The position numbers were made by a program, and so were the translations under genes. Positions 58,567-64,000 of a stretch of DNA of 64,000 bases are shown one piece after another. The stretch is from contig NZ_CP059997.1 in NCBI RefSeq assembly GCF_018736145.1, positions 62,001-126,000 of the forward strand, in the 5' to 3' direction. Below the pieces are notes generated by a model. It saw nothing but the letters and a program-made list of their open reading frames with translations. It searched no databases and was not told where the DNA came from. Origin of the DNA: Amycolatopsis sp. CA-230715 (GTDB taxonomy: Bacteria; Actinomycetota; Actinomycetes; Mycobacteriales; Pseudonocardiaceae). Numbering within the stretch: the first letter of the stretch is position 1; each line of letters starts with the position of its first letter.

Positions 58567-59217
58567 TCAGGGCGTCCAGCCGCTTCGGACGGCGAACACC
58601 GCTAGCTGCACCCGGTTGGCGTGTCCCGTTTTCGCCATCAGGCTCGCGACGTGCGTCTTGACCGTGGTGACGCCGAGGTAGAGCCTGCCCGCGATCTCCG
58701 CGTTGGACAGCCCGGCACCGACGAGCGAGAGCACCTCGGCCTCGCGCTCGGTGATCCCCGCCGCGACGCGGTCCGGGCTCGCGGGCACCGCGGCGCGGTT
58801 CTCCAGCGCCCTGCCCACCAGCCGCCGCAGCACCGCCGGGCTGAACGGACTGTCGCCCGCGGCCGCGCGGCGGATCGCGTCGAGCAGCTCGGCGGGCGCG
58901 GCGTCCTTGGCGAGGAACCCGCACGCGCCGGCCCCGAGCGCCGGGTACAGGTGGTCGTCATCGTCGAACGTGGTCAGCACCACCACCCTCGTCGACGGTC
59001 GCGCGCCCAGGATCCGTTCCGTGGCACCGATTCCGTCGAGGCCGGGCATCCGGAGGTCCATCAGCACCACGTCCGGCGGATCCTCCGCGGCCAGTGCGAC
59101 GGCGCGCTGCCCGTTCTCCGCCTCGCCGGTGACCTCGATATCGGGCGCCGCCTCGCACAGCATCCGCAGCCCGGCACGCACGAGCTGCTGGTCGTCCACG
59201 AGCAGGACCCTGATCAC
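58567..59217 (-). CDS. NarL/LuxR-type response regulator
   Basis: A 216-residue response regulator. Receiver: IRVLLVDDQQLVRAGLRML with the acidic pair, Asp in VVLMDLRMPGLDG as phospho-acceptor, Thr in VVVLTTFDDDDH and Lys in GFLAKDAAPAEL. Output: LuxR helix-turn-helix (ITEREAEVLSLVGAGLSNAE, then IAGRLYLGVTTVKTHVASLM). The GTG start overlaps the kinase stop by four bases, so the two are a cognate, coupled pair. Target genes are unknown. Confidence 0.95.
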   Translation of the reverse strand: MIRVLLVDDQQLVRAGLRMLCEAAPDIEVTGEAENGQRAVALAAEDPPDVVLMDLRMPGLDGIGATERILGARPSTRVVVLTTFDDDDHLYPALGAGACGFLAKDAAPAELLDAIRRAAAGDSPFSPAVLRRLVGRALENRAAVPASPDRVAAGITEREAEVLSLVGAGLSNAEIAGRLYLGVTTVKTHVASLMAKTGHANRVQLAVFAVRSGWTP

Positions 59218-60380
59218 GCGCCGCCTCCCGAGGGCACGCGCGCCGGCGGCAGCACCGCGGCCAGCCGCCAGCCCCGCTCACCTGGACCCGCCTCGAACGT
59301 GCCCCCGACGGCGTCGACCCGCTCCGACAGACCGGCCAGCCCGTAGCCGGGCAGGTCGCGAGCGGCGTGCGGCCGCCCGTCGTCGGTCACTTCGACGCGC
59401 ACGACGTCATCCTCGCCGACCGACACCCGCAGCCGCGCGCCGGTCGCCTGCTCGGCGTGCCGCAGCGCGTTGGTCAGGCCCTCCTGCGCCACCCGCAGCA
59501 CCGCGAGCCGCCGCAACGCGTCCAGCCCCGCGGCCGCCGCGTCGACCTCGCTCGTCACCGGAAGGCCCGCCTGCTCGATCCTCGTGACCACCGCGTCCAG
59601 CGCGCCGCGCAGATCCGCGGGCTCCAGCAGCGGCGCCGCCGGATCGCGGTCCGCCGTCGCCGGGTCGCGCAGCACGTGCACCAGCTCGCGGAGGTCGCCG
59701 AGCGCGGCGTTGCCGGTGGCGTGCACGTCGTCGAGGACCTCGGCCACGCGCGCGTCCGCGCTTCCGGCGACGTGGCGGGCGATGCCGACGCGCAGCACGA
59801 TCGACGCGACGTGGTGCGCGACCAGGTCGTGCAGCTCGCGGGCGATCGCACCGCGTTCGGCGGCGCGCACCGCCACCGCTTCGACCGAGCGGAGCCGGGT
59901 CAGCTCGGCGACCTGCGCGTGGTAGGTCCGCATCCCGAGGCGCAGCGACCACATGTGCACGCCGAGGATCGTCGCGCTGCCCGCCAGCACCACCGTGGCC
60001 AGCGCGGTGCGGGCGAACTCGCCGGTGAGCACCCACCACAGCACCGCCGTCGCACCCCAGGCCGGGACGACGGCGACCGCGCGCCACCAGCCTTCGCGGC
60101 GCATCAGCACTTCGATCACCGCGTACAGGGCGAGGAACTGCACCACGAACCGGGCCGAGACCGTGCTGTCCGCGGCGACGGCGAGCAGCACCGCCTGCGC
60201 GACGGTCACCACGTAGGGCCAGGTGCCGCCGCCGATGGTCAGCACGGCGGCGGCGAAGGCGAGCACCCAGTCCAGCGCGCCGCCGGAACCGAGCACCGGC
60301 ACGGTCACCGCCGCGAGCACGAGCGGCAGCAACCGGACCGGGACGAACGGCACCCCGGCGATCTTCTGAACGGCTGGCAT
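59214..60380 (-). CDS. Sensor histidine kinase (HisKA_3/NarL-partner type)
   Basis: A 388-residue kinase. The first 150 residues hold about five hydrophobic helices (for example LLPLVLAAVTVPVL and GATAVLWWVLTG), with no large outer domain, so the signal is probably within the membrane. The dimerisation/phospho-acceptor helix is RGAIARELHDLVAHHVASIV (His in ELHD) and the ATPase domain has VAQEGLTNALRHA and GYGLAGLSERVDAVGG. This is the standard actinobacterial NarX-like layout. It is upstream of, and overlaps, the LuxR-type regulator. Confidence 0.93.
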   Translation of the reverse strand: MPAVQKIAGVPFVPVRLLPLVLAAVTVPVLGSGGALDWVLAFAAAVLTIGGGTWPYVVTVAQAVLLAVAADSTVSARFVVQFLALYAVIEVLMRREGWWRAVAVVPAWGATAVLWWVLTGEFARTALATVVLAGSATILGVHMWSLRLGMRTYHAQVAELTRLRSVEAVAVRAAERGAIARELHDLVAHHVASIVLRVGIARHVAGSADARVAEVLDDVHATGNAALGDLRELVHVLRDPATADRDPAAPLLEPADLRGALDAVVTRIEQAGLPVTSEVDAAAAGLDALRRLAVLRVAQEGLTNALRHAEQATGARLRVSVGEDDVVRVEVTDDGRPHAARDLPGYGLAGLSERVDAVGGTFEAGPGERGWRLAAVLPPARVPSGGGA

Positions 60381-60448
60381 GCCTGCACGGTATGCGGGGC
60401 AGGAGCGCGGCGCCTCCTCCTAGCGAACGAGGCGTCCCCTCCGGGCGG

Positions 60449-61597
60449 TCACCACGCGGCCCCGCTCCCCCGCACCACGACGAGGTCCCGCGTCAGGTCG
60501 GCGAGACCGCGCCCGCCGCACAACGTGAGCGCGTGGTCGAACTCGGCGCGCAGGGCTTCCAGCACCTCGCGCACCCCGTTCTCACCGTCCGCGGCCAGCC
60601 CCCACAGCACCGGCCTGCCGACGCCGACGGCGCGCGCGCCCAGCGCCAGCGCCTTGGCGACGTCACCGCCCCGTCGCACGCCACCGTCCACCAGTACCGC
60701 GATCCTGCCGTCGACAGCGTCCACAATGGACGGAAGGGCCTCGGCTGCGGCGGGTGCCGCGTCGAACTGGCGGCCGCCGTGGTTGGACACCAGCACCCCG
60801 TCGACCCCGGCGTCGACCGCGAGCACCGCGTCGTCCGGGTGCAGCACGCCCTTGAGCAGGATCGGCAGCGAGGTGCGCTCCCGCAGCCACGCCACGTACT
60901 CCCACGACACCTCCGGCGACATTTCGACGTCACGCAGCGCGCCGGGCTCGCTGCCGGGGAGGTCGCGCATGTTCTCCGCGGCGATGTGGGCGGGAAGATC
61001 GCTGAACGGGTGGGTCCGCTCGCGCGCACGTCGCGCGAACACCGGGGAGTCGACGGTCACCACGAACGCCGAGCAGCCCGCCTCCTCCGCCCTGCGGACG
61101 AGACAGGCGGTCACTTCACGGGAGTTCTGCAGGTAGAGCTGGAACCACACGGCGGCGTCGCGGTCGACTTCGCGCGCGGCGGCGGTCACCTCGGCGATCG
61201 GCACGGACGCGGCCATGCTGGAGACCAGCACGGTGCCCGCGGCGGCCACCGCGCGCGCCGTCGCCAGCTCGCCGTCGGGATGGGCGAGCTTGTGGAACGC
61301 CGTCGGCGAGACGAAGACCGGCATGCTCGCGCGCGCACCGGGAAGCTCGACCGAAAGGTCCCGTTTGGCGCTGCCGCGGAGGATCCTCGGCCGCAGTGCG
61401 AGCCGGTCGTAGGCGCGGGGGTTCTCGCCGAGCACGACCTCCTCGCCCGCTCCCCCGGCGAAGTAGTCGTAGTGCACCGGGTCGAGCACGTCCTTCGCGC
61501 GACGGCGGAGCTGCTCCAGCGCGGGGGTCACCCGCCAGCCTCCGCCGTCGGAGTCCTCGCCCGCGACGACACCGGGCGCGCCTTCTCCCTGTCCCAT
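60449..61597 (-). CDS. FMN-dependent alpha-hydroxy-acid oxidising protein
   Basis: A 382-residue TIM-barrel flavoenzyme of the lactate/glycolate oxidase and lactate 2-monooxygenase group. Family strings are LDPVHYDYFAGGAGEE, FVSPTAFHKLAHPDGELATA, WFQLYLQNSREVTACLV, PILLKGVLHPDDA and the active-site VDGVLVSNHGGRQFDAAPAA with the catalytic His and Arg, then FMN-phosphate contacts in IAVLVDGGVRRGGDVAKALA. It oxidises a 2-hydroxy acid such as lactate or mandelate to the oxo acid. The ATG at 61597 has GGAG five bases upstream; a GTG at 61531 would start nearer the conserved part. Confidence 0.92.
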   Translation of the reverse strand: MGQGEGAPGVVAGEDSDGGGWRVTPALEQLRRRAKDVLDPVHYDYFAGGAGEEVVLGENPRAYDRLALRPRILRGSAKRDLSVELPGARASMPVFVSPTAFHKLAHPDGELATARAVAAAGTVLVSSMAASVPIAEVTAAAREVDRDAAVWFQLYLQNSREVTACLVRRAEEAGCSAFVVTVDSPVFARRARERTHPFSDLPAHIAAENMRDLPGSEPGALRDVEMSPEVSWEYVAWLRERTSLPILLKGVLHPDDAVLAVDAGVDGVLVSNHGGRQFDAAPAAAEALPSIVDAVDGRIAVLVDGGVRRGGDVAKALALGARAVGVGRPVLWGLAADGENGVREVLEALRAEFDHALTLCGGRGLADLTRDLVVVRGSGAAW

Positions 61598-61784
61598 TCG
61601 TTCTCCAGTCCTCTCGCGACACGCGACCCGCCGAGGTCTTCGCGCGGGTGGCCCGGTTTCCCCCGGCTACCAGCTCCGCCACGGGAAACATGTCCAAACC
61701 AATCTCTGGTCGTGATCGGCACCGTACTCCAGCTCCGTCGGCACGGTAGGGTCTTGGGCTCGGAGCAACAGAGGGGGAACTCCG

Positions 61785-62672
61785 ATGTCCTTGGCACTGC
61801 GCCTGACCGGGGCGCGCCGACGCGCCCAGATCGTCGCGACGCGCCGCAACGACGCGATCTGCGGCACGGTCGACCCGGCCGAAACGGAAGCGCGGCTGTC
61901 GGTGGTCCTCGACGCCGCGGTGCGCCATCTCGGCGATCGTCATCCCGTCACGCTGAACACGCGGTGCGTGCTCGGCGCGGTGCGCCACCTCGGGCCGCGG
62001 TGGCGCGAGGCCGAGGGCACGATCGGCGAGGCGATCGCGGGGTTCGACCCGGCGGTGCCGGTGGAGCGGTTCTGGCGGTGGCACGCCCGCACGACCCTGG
62101 TGAGTGTGCGGGCGTGGAGCGGTGACGCGGCGAAGGCCGTCGAAGAGCTGCGTGCGCTGGCCGACGACGCCAAGCAGGCGTGGGGTCCCACCCCGCATTG
62201 CGACATCAAGCTCGGCCTCGCGCTGGTGGAGGCCCACGAGTTCGCCGAAGCCGTGGAGCTGCTGCGAAAGGCGACCGTCGAACTCGACGAAGCGGTGTGC
62301 GACGAGGCCTTCGCCGAGATCGCGCGCGAAGCGGCACGGCTCGGCGAGGTCCCCGGCCGCAGCGGGGTCGCCGCCACGCACCGGCTGCGCATGGCGGCAC
62401 GGCTGGGCGTGGCGGTCGCGCTGAGCAACCAGGACGACGGGCAGGACGCCGCCGACGCCGAATTCCGCGCCCTGCTGGCGGAACCGGGCATCCCGATCCC
62501 CGGCGCGCTCGAATGCCGCCGGGGCCTGGCCAGGCTGGCGGCGCGCCGGGGCGAGCGCGACGGCGCCGCCGAGGAGCTCGAGCGGATCGCCTGCCGGTGG
62601 CGGGCGGTCGGCGGCGGCGACCACCCGCGCACCCGCGCGGTGGAGGCGGAACTGGCCGCGCTCAGGCGGTGA
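61785..62672 (+). CDS. TPR-like helical protein of unknown function
   Basis: The 295-residue protein is almost all alpha-helix, Ala/Arg/Glu-rich, with repeated helix pairs such as TLVSVRAWSGDAAKAVEELR and LGLALVEAHEFAEAVELLRK and again CRRGLARLAARRGERDGAAE, the spacing expected of tetratricopeptide-like repeats. Actinobacterial relatives usually carry the same HPVTLNTR-like string seen here (DRHPVTLNTRCVLG), as in kinesin-light-chain-type TPR proteins. No enzyme domain is visible; a scaffold role is likely. GAGGGGG precedes the ATG. Its last 11 bp overlap the convergent carbonic anhydrase gene. Confidence 0.75.
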   Translation: MSLALRLTGARRRAQIVATRRNDAICGTVDPAETEARLSVVLDAAVRHLGDRHPVTLNTRCVLGAVRHLGPRWREAEGTIGEAIAGFDPAVPVERFWRWHARTTLVSVRAWSGDAAKAVEELRALADDAKQAWGPTPHCDIKLGLALVEAHEFAEAVELLRKATVELDEAVCDEAFAEIAREAARLGEVPGRSGVAATHRLRMAARLGVAVALSNQDDGQDAADAEFRALLAEPGIPIPGALECRRGLARLAARRGERDGAAEELERIACRWRAVGGGDHPRTRAVEAELAALRR

Positions 62673-63153
62673 CCTCGGTCAGCCTCCCGGTCGCGACGTC
62701 GAACACGAACCCGCGCACCGAATCCTTCTTCGGCACGAACGGGCTGTTCCGGATGCGGCCGATCGACTGCCGCACATCGGCTTCGGGATCGCTGAACGCT
62801 TCGGCGGCCCACGGCGGCCTCAGCCCGGTGTCCCGCTCGATCGAGGCCTTGAACTCGTCGTCGGTGAAGGTGAGCATGCCGCAGTCGGTGTGGTGCACCA
62901 GGATGATCTCCTCGGTGCCGAGCAACCGCTGGCTGATCGCCAGCGAGCGGATCTCGTCCTCGGTCACCACTCCGCCCGCGTTGCGGATGACGTGCGCTTC
63001 GCCCTCGTTGAGGCCGAGCGCGCCGTAGACGTTGAGCCGGGCGTCCATGCACGCGACGACGGCGACGTGCTTCGACGGCGGCAGGGGCAGCGGTCCCGAG
63101 AACCCTTCGGCGTACTTGGCGTTGTTCGCGAGCAGTTCGTCCGTGACGGTCAT
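62662..63153 (-). CDS. Beta-class carbonic anhydrase
   Basis: A 163-residue beta-carbonic anhydrase, which interconverts CO2 and bicarbonate. The zinc ligands and catalytic pair are visible: Cys35, Asp37 and Arg39 in VVACMDARLN, then His and Cys in LVHHTDCGML. HVIRNAGGVVTEDEIRSL is also diagnostic. The length matches the short actinobacterial type (such as M. tuberculosis Rv1284). The ATG at 63153 has GAGGAG upstream. It is divergent from the MarR gene across 131 bp with two palindromes, so MarR could also influence it. Confidence 0.95.
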   Translation of the reverse strand: MTVTDELLANNAKYAEGFSGPLPLPPSKHVAVVACMDARLNVYGALGLNEGEAHVIRNAGGVVTEDEIRSLAISQRLLGTEEIILVHHTDCGMLTFTDDEFKASIERDTGLRPPWAAEAFSDPEADVRQSIGRIRNSPFVPKKDSVRGFVFDVATGRLTEVTA

Positions 63154-63238
63154 TCGCGCTCCTCGACATCGGGACGTCCAGTGCATCGCGGTATGCGCAT
63201 GCGGGCAACGGTGCCCACCTGGTGAACGTGATCAAGGT

Positions 63239-63248
63239 CAACTAGTTG
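63239..63248. promoter_or_regulatory. Secondary palindrome near the MarR operator
   Basis: CAACTAGTTG is a perfect 10-bp palindrome that shares the CAACTA half-site with the 30-bp operator seven bases downstream. It may be a weaker MarR site. Confidence 0.45.
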
Positions 63249-63254
63249 TGGACG

Positions 63255-63284
63255 GGCAACTATTGTGCGCGCACAATAGTTGCC
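63255..63284. promoter_or_regulatory. Perfect 30-bp palindrome, MarR operator
   Basis: GGCAACTATTGTGCG and its exact reverse complement make a 30-bp palindrome that ends on the base before the MarR start codon. The position would block transcription and, in RNA, form a 15-bp hairpin at the start site. Confidence 0.8.
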
Positions 63285-63695
63285 GTGGGTACGGATGCGG
63301 CCGAGGTGTGGGGCAAGCTGGTCTCGGTGGTGATGGACAGCAGGGGCGACTGGCGCCGGTCCGTCTCCGAAGCCACCGGGCTGCCGTTCACCAGGGTGCG
63401 CGCGCTGAAGCGGCTCGGCGAGCCCCGCACGATGGCCGATCTCGCCGACCGGATGGGCGTCGACGCGCCCGCCGCCACGGTCGCCGTCAACGACCTGGAA
63501 GCGCGCGGGCTCGTGCTGCGCCGCCCGCACCCGGGCAACCGGCGCGCCAAGCTCGTCGAACTGACCCCGGCGGGCAGGCGCGTCCTCGACACCGTGCACG
63601 CCGTCGCCGACCGGCCGCCCGCGGGACTGGCCGCGCTGGGCGAGGACGACCTCGCCGCGCTCGCCGCACTCCTCGACCGGATTTCCGCGCCGTGA
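63285..63695 (+). CDS. MarR-family regulator
   Basis: A 136-residue winged-helix repressor: LPFTRVRALKRLGEPRTMAD, then LADRMGVDAPAATVAVNDLE and ARGLVLRRPHPGNRRAKLVE (the wing), and LTPAGRRVLDTVHA. This is the MarR fold at normal length. The GTG at 63285 follows directly on the 30-bp palindrome with no Shine-Dalgarno. Its stop overlaps the start of the downstream exporter by four bases (GTGA), so it probably represses itself and that exporter. Confidence 0.9.
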   Translation: MGTDAAEVWGKLVSVVMDSRGDWRRSVSEATGLPFTRVRALKRLGEPRTMADLADRMGVDAPAATVAVNDLEARGLVLRRPHPGNRRAKLVELTPAGRRVLDTVHAVADRPPAGLAALGEDDLAALAALLDRISAP

Positions 63696-64000
63696 CACCG
63701 AAACCAGCCCGCCTTGGGGGACCTTTGCTCGATCGCCGCCACCGGCTGCTCGTACTCGCCATCTGCTGTATGAGCCTGTTCATCGTCGGGCTCGACAACA
63801 CCATCGTGAACCTCGCGCTGCCGTCGATCCAGCGCGACCTGCACTCCCCGCCCACCGGTCTGCAGTGGACGATCGACGCCTACACCGTGGTGATCGCCAG
63901 CCTGCTCATGCTGTCCGGCTCGATGGCCGACCGGTTCGGGCGCCGCCGTGTCTTCCAGCTCGGCCTCGTCCTGTTCGGACTCGGTTCGCTGCTGTGCAGC
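63692..64000 (+). CDS. DHA2-type MFS exporter, N-terminal part (cut by window end)
   Basis: 103 codons are visible. The chain begins with a basic head (LLDRRHRLLVLAICCMSLFI), then LDNTIVNLALPSIQRDL, the DHA2 helix-1 signature, GLQWTIDAYTVVIASLLMLS and motif A GSMADRFGRRRVFQLG. It is a drug or metabolite exporter of the same family as three others in the window. The GTG start overlaps the MarR stop (GTGA), so the two form a regulator-exporter operon. A TTG at 63725 after GGGGGACC is an alternative start. The C-terminal part lies outside. Confidence 0.85.
   Translation, partial: MTPKPARLGGPLLDRRHRLLVLAICCMSLFIVGLDNTIVNLALPSIQRDLHSPPTGLQWTIDAYTVVIASLLMLSGSMADRFGRRRVFQLGLVLFGLGSLLCS

Overview
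The window looks like chromosome from a high-GC actinomycete of the Pseudonocardiaceae, most probably Amycolatopsis or a close relative. The signs are very high GC with strong third-position bias, an AfsR/SARP regulator, a deazaflavin (F420)-type nitroreductase, a SigC-like ECF sigma factor, many start codons that look leaderless, and a seven-gene nitrate assimilation cluster in the order I remember for the nas operon of Amycolatopsis mediterranei. The genus call is inference. I see no tRNA, rRNA, transposase, phage gene or CRISPR array, so this reads as ordinary chromosome rather than a mobile island.

Layout. 1-9 kb: the 3' end of a ketoacyl synthase III-like gene, a tiny XRE protein, msrA, a DHA2 exporter with a MarR-like tail, a secreted GH89 glycosidase, a PLP decarboxylase and a second DHA2 exporter. 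9-16 kb: doxX-bluB under a divergent TetR gene, a secreted propeller-like protein, a flavin monooxygenase, an HxlR regulator fused to a peroxiredoxin, a hydrolase and an aldo/keto reductase. 15.9-19 kb: a three-gene signalling operon (receiver-PP2C phosphatase, CHASE3-like histidine kinase, receiver). 19-24.5 kb: a GntR/ABC operon and a large SARP regulator. 24.8-31 kb: LysE and a B3/B4 protein opposite a MocR regulator, sigC opposite a zinc-finger membrane protein, and two hydrolases.

31.4-41.1 kb is the nitrogen block: nitrate reductase, its flavoprotein partner, NarK, NirBD, a HemD-like/winged-helix fusion and a sirohydrochlorin chelatase, with GlnR-like boxes before nasA and nirB. The last two genes fit supply or sensing of the siroheme that NirB needs. 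Opposite lies folD behind a ZTP-type riboswitch, then an iron-boxed siderophore-binding lipoprotein. 43.4-48.3 kb: a GH29 fucosidase, an unknown protein, a small membrane protein, an ADP-ribosylglycohydrolase and a DDN-type reductase. 48.3-57 kb holds four regulator/target pairs: XRE-cupin with an aminotransferase, TetR with a lipoprotein hydrolase, Lrp with an AceE-like ThDP enzyme, and a double-Lrp with an exporter. 57-64 kb: an orphan Wzm-like permease, a glutaredoxin-like protein, a two-component system, an alpha-hydroxy-acid oxidase, a TPR-like protein, carbonic anhydrase, and a MarR gene with a perfect 30-bp operator in front of a DHA2 exporter cut by the window edge.

Three sequence-level themes run through the window. 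Convergent gene ends with more than about 70 bp between them mostly carry a 21-bp palindromic element that can act as a two-way terminator. A 13-bp palindrome, GTCCA-N3-TGGAC, recurs mostly inside genes, where it forces codons that are rare in this GC background. Many regulator genes carry strong inverted or direct repeats on or just before their start codons. The least familiar candidate system is the HxlR-peroxiredoxin fusion, a protein with exactly two cysteines placed where a sensing and a peroxidatic cysteine would be, behind an 18-bp-arm operator.
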